Program-made: the position numbers and the translations under genes
Assembly: GCF_001571305.1 (NCBI RefSeq)
Contig: NZ_BCTN01000003.1
Location: forward strand, 182,457-246,456
Origin: Erwinia persicina NBRC 102418
GTDB taxonomy: Bacteria > Pseudomonadota > Gammaproteobacteria > Enterobacterales > Enterobacteriaceae
Reading direction: 5' to 3'
DNA length: 64,000 nucleotides
Notes under the pieces: generated by a model
What the model was told of the DNA's origin: nothing
Databases searched by the model: none
Seen by the model: the letters and a program-made list of their open reading frames with translations, nothing else
In this document: positions 44,329 through 52,605 of the stretch, piece after piece
Numbering within the stretch: position 1 is the first letter of the stretch
How the letters are laid out: each line of letters opens with the position of its first letter

Positions 44329-44916
44329 TCAGCCAGTCCGTCGCAATCCGCGAAGTAGCAGGTTCAGCGCGGTAATGCTCTGTGTCAGCTTCGTATTGCT
44401 CTCATCACCGTCAGCAATCCAGAATGCCGCTTCTGCCAGACTCCCGTAAATCAGAGAGGCCAATCCCTCTGGGTCGACATCTTCCACCACACCTTGCTGA
44501 ACCAGATCGTGAATCAGGCCCCGCATGGACGCCAGGCAATGACGCTGTGATTCAGGGGAAGCCCCCCCCAGCACCGCTTTGGCATCACGCAGCACAATAC
44601 GCTGAAATTCAGGCTCCAGCGCCATCTCGAGGTAAGCCCGGCAGCGGCTGCAAAACCCCTCCCACGGATCGTCTGCAGCACTGGAAATCGCCTGCAGGCG
44701 TTGGTCCATCTCGTCATCGATCTGTTCCACAACGGCCGCCAGTAAGCCTTTTTTGTCACCAAAATGATGATAAAGCGCACCACGGGTCAGCCCGGCCTGC
44801 GCCGTCAGGTCATCCATTGAAGTATCAGCGTAGCCATATTCACGAAAAACCTTACGGGCAGTGGCTAACAATGTGGCTCTTGTCTCTTCCATTTCAGCGC
44901 GGGTCCGGCGAACCAT
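44329..44916 (-). CDS. TetR/AcrR-family repressor
   Basis: 195 residues: HTH 'ARKVFREYGYADTSMDDLTAQAGLTRGALYHHFGDK' pattern near the N terminus, close to MtrR/AcrR-type repressors, then a helical ligand domain. Divergent from two efflux-type transporters with an inverted repeat between, so it probably represses them until a drug-like ligand binds. Confidence 0.88.
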   Translation of the reverse strand: MVRRTRAEMEETRATLLATARKVFREYGYADTSMDDLTAQAGLTRGALYHHFGDKKGLLAAVVEQIDDEMDQRLQAISSAADDPWEGFCSRCRAYLEMALEPEFQRIVLRDAKAVLGGASPESQRHCLASMRGLIHDLVQQGVVEDVDPEGLASLIYGSLAEAAFWIADGDESNTKLTQSITALNLLLRGLRRTG

Positions 44917-44961
44917 ACTTTGCTCCTTACATACGACATGAATGATTATTTACAAACACTC

Positions 44962-44989
44962 CGTATGAATATACGATTGGATTCATACG
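44962..44989. promoter_or_regulatory. candidate TetR operator (inverted repeat)
   Basis: CGTATGAAT and ATTCATACG are separated by 10 bases in the gap between the TetR and MFS genes. Further CATACGACAT / TTGTATGTA half-sites lie around it. Confidence 0.7.
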
Positions 44990-45050
44990 CGTTGTATGTA
45001 TTGTCGCTTTGTCACCGCGTTGTGGCAAGCAAATGCTACCGGAGATGATG

Positions 45051-46247
45051 ATGGCTAATCTGTATCGAGACCTTTTTACTGCGCCTGGCGCGGCACATTT
45101 TGCTATGGCGGGTCTGCTCGCACGCATCCCGCTGCCGATGACAGGCATCGGAATTATTACTCTGTTTTCGCAACAGTACGGAGGCTATGCGCTGGCGGGA
45201 GCCCTGGCCGCCACCTTTGTTCTGACCTACGCCCTGCTTTCACCGCAGATTTCCCGCTATGTGGATCGTTATGGGCAGCACCGCGTTTTGCCTGCAGCTA
45301 CGGCGATCAGTGTTGCTGGTTTTGTCATCCTTATCGCCTGTTCCTGGTGGCGTGCTGCCAGCTGGGTCCCGTTTACCGGCGCATTACTGGCGGGGTTTAT
45401 GCCCAGTATGTCGGCCATGGTACGGGCACGCTGGACGCTGCTATACCGGGGCCAGCCGCGTTTGCAGACAGCCTATTCGCTTGAAACGGTGCTGGATGAA
45501 CTGACGTTTATTGTTGGCCCGCCCCTCTCGATTGGCCTTTCCCTCACGCTGTTTCCCCAGTCGGGTCTGCTGCTCGCCGCACTTTTGCTGTTTTCAGGGG
45601 TGTTTGCCCTGGTGCTACAGCGCGGAACGGAACCCCCGGTAATGACCGTCTCCTGCGGCAAAATGGCCCCGGGTTCGGTCATCAGGATGACCAGCGTACG
45701 GCGGCTGGCGCTGCTGATGGTGGCGATGGGCGTCATTGTCGGCACGGTGGATATCGTGAGTGTCGCCTGGGCTGTTGAACGGGGGCACCCGGCTGCGGCC
45801 AGCCTGGTGTTATCCGCCTATGCCGTGGGTTCGTGTTTATCCGGATTGATCTATGGCTCGCTCAAACTGAAAACTCCACTCCACCGGCTGTTGTGGCTGG
45901 GCGGGCTGGCAACGGCCACGACCACGGTCCCACTGATACTGGTCACCCATCTTACTGCGCTGACGGCAGCCGTGCTGGTGGCAGGCCTCTTTTTCGCCCC
46001 GACCATGATCGTGGCCATGTCACTTATTGAACGCCAGGTTGCTGAAAGCCAGCTCACAGAGGGCATGACCTGGCTGCTGGCCGGGCTGAATGTAGGCGTT
46101 GCGCTGGGCGCGGCCCTCGCCGGTCAGGTTGTCGACAGCGGGGGAGCCCGGGCGGGGTTCTGCGTCGCCTTAGGTGCCGGCACCGTGGTGCTGCTTATGG
46201 CCTTTTTAAGCTATTTAACCCTGCACAAACAGGATTATCGCGCCTGA
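45051..46247 (+). CDS. MFS transporter
   Basis: 398 residues, about twelve membrane helices, with a 'DRYGQHRVLP' loop between helices 2 and 3, as in major-facilitator exporters. Three ATG codons in a row follow CCGGAG; the third (45051) has the best spacing. First gene of a probable two-gene efflux operon opposite the TetR gene. Substrate unknown. Confidence 0.85.
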   Translation: MANLYRDLFTAPGAAHFAMAGLLARIPLPMTGIGIITLFSQQYGGYALAGALAATFVLTYALLSPQISRYVDRYGQHRVLPAATAISVAGFVILIACSWWRAASWVPFTGALLAGFMPSMSAMVRARWTLLYRGQPRLQTAYSLETVLDELTFIVGPPLSIGLSLTLFPQSGLLLAALLLFSGVFALVLQRGTEPPVMTVSCGKMAPGSVIRMTSVRRLALLMVAMGVIVGTVDIVSVAWAVERGHPAAASLVLSAYAVGSCLSGLIYGSLKLKTPLHRLLWLGGLATATTTVPLILVTHLTALTAAVLVAGLFFAPTMIVAMSLIERQVAESQLTEGMTWLLAGLNVGVALGAALAGQVVDSGGARAGFCVALGAGTVVLLMAFLSYLTLHKQDYRA

Positions 46248-46271
46248 TTGCGTGCGCTTTTTAGGATCTGA

Positions 46272-47453
46272 ATGATGAATACATGTTCTGCCATGCAATG
46301 CGTTCGCAACCCCTGGACAGCGGTTATCGCCGTTGGTCTGGCGACGTTCTCTGTGGTGACAACAGAAATGCTCCCGGTGGGTTTGCTGACCGCCATCGCC
46401 GGTACGCTCAACATGACCACAGGAAGCGCAGGTCTGATGATCTCCCTGCCCGCCTTGCTGGCCGCTTTATTTGCGCCATTCGTCGTCATTGCATCGGGTG
46501 GAACAGATCGCCGGTGGATACTGTGTGGCCTGCTGGCGTTGCTGGTTGTGGCAAACCTTGCCTCCGCGCTGGCGCCTAATCTGATGGTGATGCTCGCCGC
46601 CCGCATCCTGCTCGGCTTCTGCATGGGTGGGATATGGGCCATCGCGGGGGGGCTTGCTTCGCGTCTGGTTCCGGAGAAGGCTATTGGCCTGGCAACCGCC
46701 ATCATCTTCGGTGGTGTTGCTGCTGCATCGGTATTGGGCGTCCCCCTGGGGGCGTTTATTGGCGATGTTATGGGCTGGCGCTGGGCATTCGGCATCATGA
46801 CCCTTTTCAGCGCACTGGTGCTGGCACTCCACCTTGCGGTGATTCCGTCATTGCCCGTTACGGGTTCGGCTAACCTTAGCCAGTTCATTGCTCTGCTTGG
46901 CAACCGCAAAATACAAGCGGGCGTGTTCCTGACCTTACTACTCGTAACAAGCCATTTCGTCGCCTTTACCTTTGTGCGCCCGCTCCTGATCTCAGTGTCA
47001 GAATTTGATACGCAGGGGATAGGTGTCATCCTGTTCGCCTACGGTATCGCTGGCGTTGCAGGTAACTTTCTGGCGGGTATCACCGCAGCACGCTATACAA
47101 TATTCACCCTGATCGTGATGGCGGCTGGGCTGGTGTTAACGCCGTTACTGTTCATTACCGCCGGGCAATCGGTCACGGGAGGAAGTGGTGTGGTCATCTT
47201 CTGGGGGCTGGCTTACGGTGGGCTTTCGGTCGGACTGATGACCTGGATGATGAAAGCCGCCCCCCGCGCCGTGGAGATTGCCGCTGCGCTGTATGTCGGG
47301 GTATTCAATGCCGGAATTGCGCTGGGAGCCTGGATCGGGGGGCTGATCGTCGATAGGTTGGCCCTGACAGATACACTCTGGCTGGCCTGTGGGCTGGCGG
47401 CGGCCGCGTTACTTCTGGCCGTGGCTGCTGGCCTGAATCGGGGAAATACGTAA
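46272..47453 (+). CDS. MFS transporter, DHA1 type (AraJ/SotB-like)
   Basis: 393 residues, twelve membrane helices. It has 'TTEMLPVGLL' in helix 1, typical of the AraJ/SotB/YdhP branch, 'ASGGTDRRWIL' in the 2-3 loop and 'GFCMGGIWAIAGGLASRLVP' in helix 4-5. It begins 25 bp after the preceding MFS gene, so both are probably one TetR-controlled operon. Likely an efflux pump for sugars or drugs. Confidence 0.87.
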   Translation: MMNTCSAMQCVRNPWTAVIAVGLATFSVVTTEMLPVGLLTAIAGTLNMTTGSAGLMISLPALLAALFAPFVVIASGGTDRRWILCGLLALLVVANLASALAPNLMVMLAARILLGFCMGGIWAIAGGLASRLVPEKAIGLATAIIFGGVAAASVLGVPLGAFIGDVMGWRWAFGIMTLFSALVLALHLAVIPSLPVTGSANLSQFIALLGNRKIQAGVFLTLLLVTSHFVAFTFVRPLLISVSEFDTQGIGVILFAYGIAGVAGNFLAGITAARYTIFTLIVMAAGLVLTPLLFITAGQSVTGGSGVVIFWGLAYGGLSVGLMTWMMKAAPRAVEIAAALYVGVFNAGIALGAWIGGLIVDRLALTDTLWLACGLAAAALLLAVAAGLNRGNT

Positions 47454-47501
47454 TAAGGTCAGCTCCTGCCATGGCGGAGGAGAAATAAGTAGAGGTTTGT
47501 C

Positions 47502-48185
47502 ATGACATTAATACGTCTGCAAGACATGTATCGTTCTGCAAACGAGAACACCATCGCAACGTGGACGAAAAATGCCGGGATCGGAGAAATCAGAGAAGAA
47601 AACGACTACGATCCGGTAAAACTGGCCCTTGCAGCAGGCATACGGCCGCCTTTGTCCTTGTCTGTCTCAGGTCTTATGGATGAATTGAAACGACTAACAA
47701 AGGAGGATCCGCTTGCCGATATTCTGCCAACACACGGTTTCCATTTCACCTTCTTACCCCTGACGCTGCCGCTGTATAACGTTAACGAGCGATTGCCCGC
47801 GAAGGTGGATCAATTAACAAATATCTGGACTGGATTTCATGCGAAAAAAATTGTTATCAGGGATCTCCGACTAGTTGCGTTACCCAGGCAGTTGTTGCTT
47901 GCGGGCATTCCAGAGCATCCTGCCACAACCATGCGCCAGTCATTCTGCGAAAGGATTCTGGATTCTCAGTGGAAAAATGAGGTGCTGATGCGTCATACCG
48001 GCAGCCCATTACCGGCCCCCTTCTGGCACAGCACTCTTCTACGTTACGGTGCTGCTTATTTACCCGCAACGGTACGTCACTTTTTTATTGAACGTCAGGC
48101 TATTAATTTTGGCGATGTTGCCGGGGAATTGACCTTAGCAAGGGTCAACTACAACTGGACAAAATGTTATCCATTAAACGATTAA
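47502..48185 (+). CDS. 2H-phosphoesterase-like protein
   Basis: 227 residues. Two H-x-(S/T) motifs, 'HGFHFTFLPLT' (about residue 80) and 'FWHSTLLRYG' (about 168), are spaced as in the 2H phosphoesterase / RNA-ligase-like superfamily, which act on 2',3'-cyclic or 2'-5' phosphodiesters. The overall fit is by motif only. It lies 48 bp behind the MFS pair and could be the third gene of that operon. Confidence 0.55.
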   Translation: MTLIRLQDMYRSANENTIATWTKNAGIGEIREENDYDPVKLALAAGIRPPLSLSVSGLMDELKRLTKEDPLADILPTHGFHFTFLPLTLPLYNVNERLPAKVDQLTNIWTGFHAKKIVIRDLRLVALPRQLLLAGIPEHPATTMRQSFCERILDSQWKNEVLMRHTGSPLPAPFWHSTLLRYGAAYLPATVRHFFIERQAINFGDVAGELTLARVNYNWTKCYPLND

Positions 48186-48332
48186 CTGAGCGAGGTGATG
48201 ACATGTCTAAGGATGCTCATGTATTCCACTGCCAGCACTGGCGTAAACGCCATTAAAGCCGAATGAACTCAGGCCCTTTTCCACTCAATCTGCCCGTCAA
48301 CGCCTGACTCCGTTAACGCGGCAGAGCCTGAA

Positions 48333-49166
48333 TCAGCAACGCAACCAGTCGCCAAAGTGAAGGCGAACAGCGTCCCTGTCATAGCGATCTTCCCCACGCC
48401 ATGCAGCGGCCGCCGCTGACCAGTCGCTCTTGCCGTGAACCGGGCGGTCGAATGATGCAGGCCTGAGCACGTCCAGACTGCCCAGGATATTAATGATGGT
48501 ACGTCGCTCGTTCTTTGACGATTTAACGGCGGCCGCCAGTCGCTTTTCGAGCGTACCGGCATGATCGCCCGGCTGGCTTGATGCGATCGTCGAGAGGATG
48601 CGCTCAAGGATCACGATGTCCTCATCCGTTGGGTCGGGAATGTCAGCACCGTCCAGTGCGTGCAGATCAAACCACGTATAGATCAGTTGGCCGTGACGGA
48701 CACCGCCCCACTTCAGTCGTTCGAAATTGAGGATGTTGAGGTCCTCATTCGTATACCGTTCAGCACCCATCGTCAGCCCGGGGACGACATCCCGGCACAC
48801 GGAGCAGGTATGGCTCGTGTTGCATATGGCACCGTCCGGGCTAAAACTTTGCCCGCTGACCACCGGCGTGTATTGATGTGGGCTCATTTGACGGGCGAGA
48901 TGGTATGAGGCGACACCTGACCGCCAGTCGAGTCTTTTTGTGGACAGGCTGGACAGAAAGGCGTGCGACGCTTTGATGGGCGGCATCCGTTTCGCTATGG
49001 CCAGGATTGTCTGCAGACAGTCGTCGTGGGTCACGTTGACCGGATCGAACATCACGCCCCGGGCCCTGGCATACACAAAGTCTTCGGGATCGGTCTTATA
49101 TTCAGAGAGCCAGCCGCTGCTGCCCCAATACGTTTTGAAGAGAATGTTCCTGGCTTTCTTATCCAT
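48333..49166 (-). CDS. hypothetical protein with CxxC motif
   Basis: About 277 residues, not recognised. Visible features: an N-terminal 'KTYWGSSGWLSEYKTDPEDF', a central 'CNTSHTCSVCRD' with three Cys that could bind metal, 'RHGQLIYTWFDL', and a basic C-terminal half with 'LEKRLAAAVKSSKNERRTII'. GAAGCCATT-type leader; ATG at 49166 is preferred over 49178. It is convergent with the 2H-like gene and may be linked to nucleic acid, but that is a guess. Confidence 0.55.
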   Translation of the reverse strand: MDKKARNILFKTYWGSSGWLSEYKTDPEDFVYARARGVMFDPVNVTHDDCLQTILAIAKRMPPIKASHAFLSSLSTKRLDWRSGVASYHLARQMSPHQYTPVVSGQSFSPDGAICNTSHTCSVCRDVVPGLTMGAERYTNEDLNILNFERLKWGGVRHGQLIYTWFDLHALDGADIPDPTDEDIVILERILSTIASSQPGDHAGTLEKRLAAAVKSSKNERRTIINILGSLDVLRPASFDRPVHGKSDWSAAAAAWRGEDRYDRDAVRLHFGDWLRC

Positions 49167-49268
49167 AATGGCTTCCAAAAAGTGTGTCGTCGGGCCTGCA
49201 CCAGAGCAAAGGGGGCATTCTCACCTCAGAGACAATGGCGGGACACCTGTTTTTTAAGTGGGTCAGGT

Positions 49269-49679
49269 TCACAGAACCTCAACCACCTCAAATTCTTCTG
49301 TGATCAGCTCCATATCATCAGCAAAATAACCTTCCCGGGTAAAAAATCGCTGATGCTCTTTCCGCCAGTGTTCGAGGCTTAAATCGCCCTCGCCCTCTTT
49401 TCGGGCAAACGCCTCGGTAACATCACAAAAACGCACCAGTCGCATCGAAACCAATCGGATAACGCATACCGGTACATCCTGACCATTCAGGATAATGTTA
49501 TAACTCCCCATTTTCGGGGCAGGTTCTTCCTGCTGATAAGAGGCAAAAGATCCACATGAGGCCGTTTTAATCCCTTTTATAATAAGGGTGGCGAGTTCAT
49601 CAGCCAGTTCAGGGCTGTCACCCATTTGCCAGCTATTCGCGCCGGGATATTTCGCCTTTAATTCATCAATCCTGTCCAT
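49269..49679 (-). CDS. ASCH-domain protein
   Basis: About 136 residues with the ASCH pattern: 'SWQMGDSPELADELATLIIKGIKTAS' and 'PVCVIRLVSMRLVRFCDVTEAFARKEGEGD', then 'WRKEHQRFF'. ASCH domains are PUA-like beta barrels; several act on RNA or N4-acetylcytidine. AAAGGGC precedes ATG at 49679. A single-gene unit in the accessory region. Confidence 0.82.
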   Translation of the reverse strand: MDRIDELKAKYPGANSWQMGDSPELADELATLIIKGIKTASCGSFASYQQEEPAPKMGSYNIILNGQDVPVCVIRLVSMRLVRFCDVTEAFARKEGEGDLSLEHWRKEHQRFFTREGYFADDMELITEEFEVVEVL

Positions 49680-49814
49680 TAAGAGCCCTTTATCATTGAA
49701 AAATTTGCTGATCATCGAATATTTCCGGGCATTTATAGTGATGCTCTTTTGGTAATCCCAGCCCGCTCCCGGCCACAGTGGGAAGTCGCTCTCAAAACAC
49801 CGCCGTATGCAAAA

Positions 49815-49824
49815 AGCGGACGTT
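49815..49824. repeat. dispersed palindromic repeat, right half (R7)
   Basis: AGCGGACGTT, identical to the right end of R1, R2 and R5, overlapping the stop codon of the GFA-family gene by one base. Confidence 0.5.
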
Positions 49825-50252
49825 TAGGCAGTGAGTTTCAGGCACGTTAAAAGGGATGCCAGCGACGCAACAGGTCCAGCGTGGACACGGTGTGAGCGGG
49901 TTTCATCCCAGGGCCTTGCATCATCAGTGCAGAAGTCTCCTGCACATTCCATTTCAAGACGTTCGTCAATTAAACCAACAGGGATCCAGACATAAGGTAC
50001 GTCTCGCAGAGTATTAGGCACCGTTGAGCCGCATACATTGCAAAAGTCTGTACGGTAGCCTGTTGGCTTAGACCATGAAGCGATACAGTTTTCTCCTTTA
50101 ATCCAGCGAAACTCACTGTCTTTAACGAGTGTGGCGAGATTGTAACCTACCCCACTCTGCTTTCTGCATAGCGAGCAATGACAACGATAAAACATTACAG
50201 GTTTTTGAGTGAGTTCAAATTCCACTGTTCCACACAAACACGATCCCTTCAT
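49824..50252 (-). CDS. GFA-family (glutathione-dependent formaldehyde-activating-like) protein
   Basis: About 142 residues with the zinc-binding cysteines of the Mss4-like GFA fold: 'GSCLCGTVEFEL', 'YRCHCSLCRKQSG' and 'DFCNVCGSTVP'. The start is the Met before 'KGSCLCG'; AAAGGTG precedes. The family name does not prove formaldehyde metabolism. The gene ends on a repeat half, like other modules here. Confidence 0.87.
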   Translation of the reverse strand: MKGSCLCGTVEFELTQKPVMFYRCHCSLCRKQSGVGYNLATLVKDSEFRWIKGENCIASWSKPTGYRTDFCNVCGSTVPNTLRDVPYVWIPVGLIDERLEMECAGDFCTDDARPWDETRSHRVHAGPVASLASLLTCLKLTA

Positions 50253-50361
50253 TTCAACACCTTTCCTGCGCGGCATGAGATATTTTATGAAACATTATCA
50301 TCTTTTTAGTACTGAATAAGAGCGCTTGTTTTGGTCATTCAAAATCAGCCCTCACTCGGGT

Positions 50362-50391
50362 TGGATGTCCCCTTCTCGCGGGTAGCGGATG
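50362..50391. repeat. degenerate copy of the dispersed repeat (R8)
   Basis: GGATGTCCCCTTCTCGCGGG followed by TAGCGGATGT: the compact form with several changes, at the right end of the accessory region. Confidence 0.4.
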
Positions 50392-50621
50392 TGCATCGTT
50401 GACAACGTCTGGGTAATGGAAGCAGTGGCGGTGACCTCCCTGCCAGGGATCAAGGAAACAGCGCCTGGCGCCGGGGCTTTCTTATAAAAGCGATGCAATC
50501 CGGTTAACTTTCAGTCAATTCTGATGATAACCAGGACAACCGGCAATGAAACTGTCACCAACCGGTACTATTCATCGTGTAAGCTGAACGCTCTGAATTC
50601 GTCACCGATAAAGAGACATCT

Positions 50622-51173
50622 ATGCCCTATATCCTTCTGTTAATCACATCGTTAATGATGGCTGGCTCTGTATTCGCCGCCTCCTCAACCGCCAGTGCCA
50701 TGTCTTCGCTGACGGCGGCGATGAATCAGCGCATGCTGGATATGAAAGAGGTGGCGAGCTACAAAGCCACCCACCACCTGCCCGTTGAAGACCGGGTCAG
50801 GGAAGAAAAGGTTCTGTCGCTTGCTCAAAAACAGGCGGAGGAGGCCCAACTGGATCCGGCCTCGGTGATGCCTTTTATTCAGGCGCAAATGGATGTCGCC
50901 AAAGCCATTCAGTATCGTTATTTCGCAGACTGGTTATCTCAGCCGGGCTCTGCCACCCCGTCCCGAAGCCTGGAGGAGGTCAGAACGTCGATCTCCGTTC
51001 AGGATAAACGCATACTGGAGGCGATCGCGCAGCGTCTGCTGGCCGGGGGATTTAGCGGTGAAGATCGGGCCGAAATTGCCACGTTACTGCATGCCCCGCA
51101 CCTGACCGATGCTGATAAAGCGCGGCTGACTGATGCACTTGTCTTGATTCGACGCAGCAGTAAAGCCGCCTGA
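50622..51173 (+). CDS. secreted chorismate mutase (AroQ gamma class)
   Basis: 183 residues with a Sec signal peptide (cut near 'VFAAS'). The mature part has the AroQ helix 'MLDMKEVASYKATHHLPVED' followed by 'REEKVLSLA', with Arg and Lys active-site residues, and a C-terminal helical extension as in periplasmic *AroQ enzymes. It converts chorismate to prephenate outside the cytoplasm. In plant-associated bacteria such enzymes are discussed as effectors on host salicylate. A strong hairpin follows. Confidence 0.9.
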   Translation: MPYILLLITSLMMAGSVFAASSTASAMSSLTAAMNQRMLDMKEVASYKATHHLPVEDRVREEKVLSLAQKQAEEAQLDPASVMPFIQAQMDVAKAIQYRYFADWLSQPGSATPSRSLEEVRTSISVQDKRILEAIAQRLLAGGFSGEDRAEIATLLHAPHLTDADKARLTDALVLIRRSSKAA

Positions 51174-51190
51174 CAGAGAGCAGGCGTGGC

Positions 51191-51222
51191 CGGCAAGCGC
51201 GTCCCACGGGCCGCGCTTGCCG
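51191..51222. terminator. 11-bp stem hairpin between convergent genes
   Basis: CGGCAAGCGCG and CGCGCTTGCCG pair perfectly around a 10-base loop, between chorismate mutase and the CMD gene. No long T run. Confidence 0.55.
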
Positions 51223-51229
51223 TGACGGC

Positions 51230-51754
51230 CTATACGGACAGACCATCCCAGGGGGTGGCCTTCTCGTCCGGATCAATCTCCAGCGTCTCAAGGAATCGTG
51301 CCGTCATCATATAATGTCCAATCAGCAGCGTCAGTTCAGCGAGCTGCGTGTCGTCATAGAATTCCGCCACGTGACGGAACGTGCTGGCGGACACTTTGAC
51401 CTGGTTAACACACTCCTCGACAAAACTGAGAATGGCACTGTTTCTGTGGCCGTTCACCACCCCGCGTTCAATATTGTGAATCTCTTCCTCACTCCAGCCC
51501 GCTTTTAATGCTAGCGGATAGTGCTGCATACGCTCGTAGGGGCTATGGCTCAGCGCGCCGACGCGCATAATCACCATCTCGCGATCTTTGTCCTCCAGTT
51601 TCCCGGCAGGAAAAGACGCGCCGAGGGAGAGATATCCTCCGACAGAGGAGGTGGTTCTTAATAACCCCAGCGTCAGATTGGCCGGAAAGCGGGTGTACTG
51701 TTCCCGCTCAGCAGCGGTTAAACGATCAACGCTGGATAAGATAATACGTGACAT
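51230..51754 (-). CDS. carboxymuconolactone decarboxylase-family (AhpD-like) protein
   Basis: About 174 residues, all-helical, with 'KDREMVIMRVGALSHSPYERMQHYPLA' pattern and 'WSEEEIHNIERG', typical of CMD proteins that lack the CxxC of AhpD. Two adjacent ATGs follow GGGAG; the second has better spacing. It begins 17 bp after the cyclase stop, so the two form an operon, probably acting on one small ring-type or peroxide substrate. Confidence 0.83.
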   Translation of the reverse strand: MSRIILSSVDRLTAAEREQYTRFPANLTLGLLRTTSSVGGYLSLGASFPAGKLEDKDREMVIMRVGALSHSPYERMQHYPLALKAGWSEEEIHNIERGVVNGHRNSAILSFVEECVNQVKVSASTFRHVAEFYDDTQLAELTLLIGHYMMTARFLETLEIDPDEKATPWDGLSV

Positions 51755-51770
51755 CATTTTCTCCCTGGAA

Positions 51771-52541
51771 TTAGATAATAGCGATGGTACGCGTCCAGCC
51801 TGCGGACGCTTTATACACCTTGACCGGTAAACTGATGACGGTGAAACCACGCGCAGGCAGCCGAACGAGGTTAGCCAGTTTTTCAATCTGACAGTAAGGC
51901 CGGACGCTGCCCGCAAAATGCCCTTCCCAGATCAGAGAAACATCCCGCGTCTGGCGAACGGTTTCCGCCGTATGGCAGAAAGGCGCATCCCAGCTCCATG
52001 CGTCCGTGCCCACCACGTGAACCCCGCACCCGGTCAGAAACAGTGTCGCTTCCCTTCCCATCCCGCAGCCTGACGACAGGAAATCAGGCTGGCCATAGCG
52101 CCCTCCTGCAGCGGTGTTCACCAGCACGATATCCCCGGCGGCCAGGACGTGTCCGATGCGGTTCAGTTCCGCCCTGATATCCTGGGCAGTGACTACATAA
52201 CCGTCTGGAAAATGACGAAAATCGAGCTTCACACCCGGGCCAATGCACCACTCCAGCGGGATCTCATCAATAGTTTTAGACGCCGTGCCATCCTCCATAT
52301 GCGAATGATAATGGTAAGGGGCATCCATATGCGTGCCCGCGTGCGTGCTCATGCGCACAAACTCAACCGCCCACCCCTCGTGCTGCGGCAGGTCGCCGGG
52401 CTGCACACCCGTAAACGAGGCAGCCAGCTGCACCGCACCGGCTTTATGATCCACATAGTCAATTTCCGGCAGGAACATCGGCGGGTCTGAATGAATTCCA
52501 CTCATCAGGGGTACAGACAGGTCAATCATTTTTCCAGACAC
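51771..52541 (-). CDS. cyclase / kynurenine formamidase-like metal-dependent hydrolase
   Basis: 256 residues of the putative cyclase family. The metal motif 'STHAGTHMDAPYHYH' (HxGTHxDxPxH) is present near residue 67, then 'ILVNTAAGGRYG'-like and 'GTDAWSWDAPF' segments. Members hydrolyse N-formylkynurenine, isatin or similar amides. With the CMD partner and a divergent AraC regulator this is a small catabolic unit. Substrate not deducible. Confidence 0.87.
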   Translation of the reverse strand: MSGKMIDLSVPLMSGIHSDPPMFLPEIDYVDHKAGAVQLAASFTGVQPGDLPQHEGWAVEFVRMSTHAGTHMDAPYHYHSHMEDGTASKTIDEIPLEWCIGPGVKLDFRHFPDGYVVTAQDIRAELNRIGHVLAAGDIVLVNTAAGGRYGQPDFLSSGCGMGREATLFLTGCGVHVVGTDAWSWDAPFCHTAETVRQTRDVSLIWEGHFAGSVRPYCQIEKLANLVRLPARGFTVISLPVKVYKASAGWTRTIAII

Positions 52542-52605
52542 AGGTTTCTCCTCGCGGATAAATAAAACTCACCTGTACAGCATAACGCCGGGCATATTTA
52601 GATAA

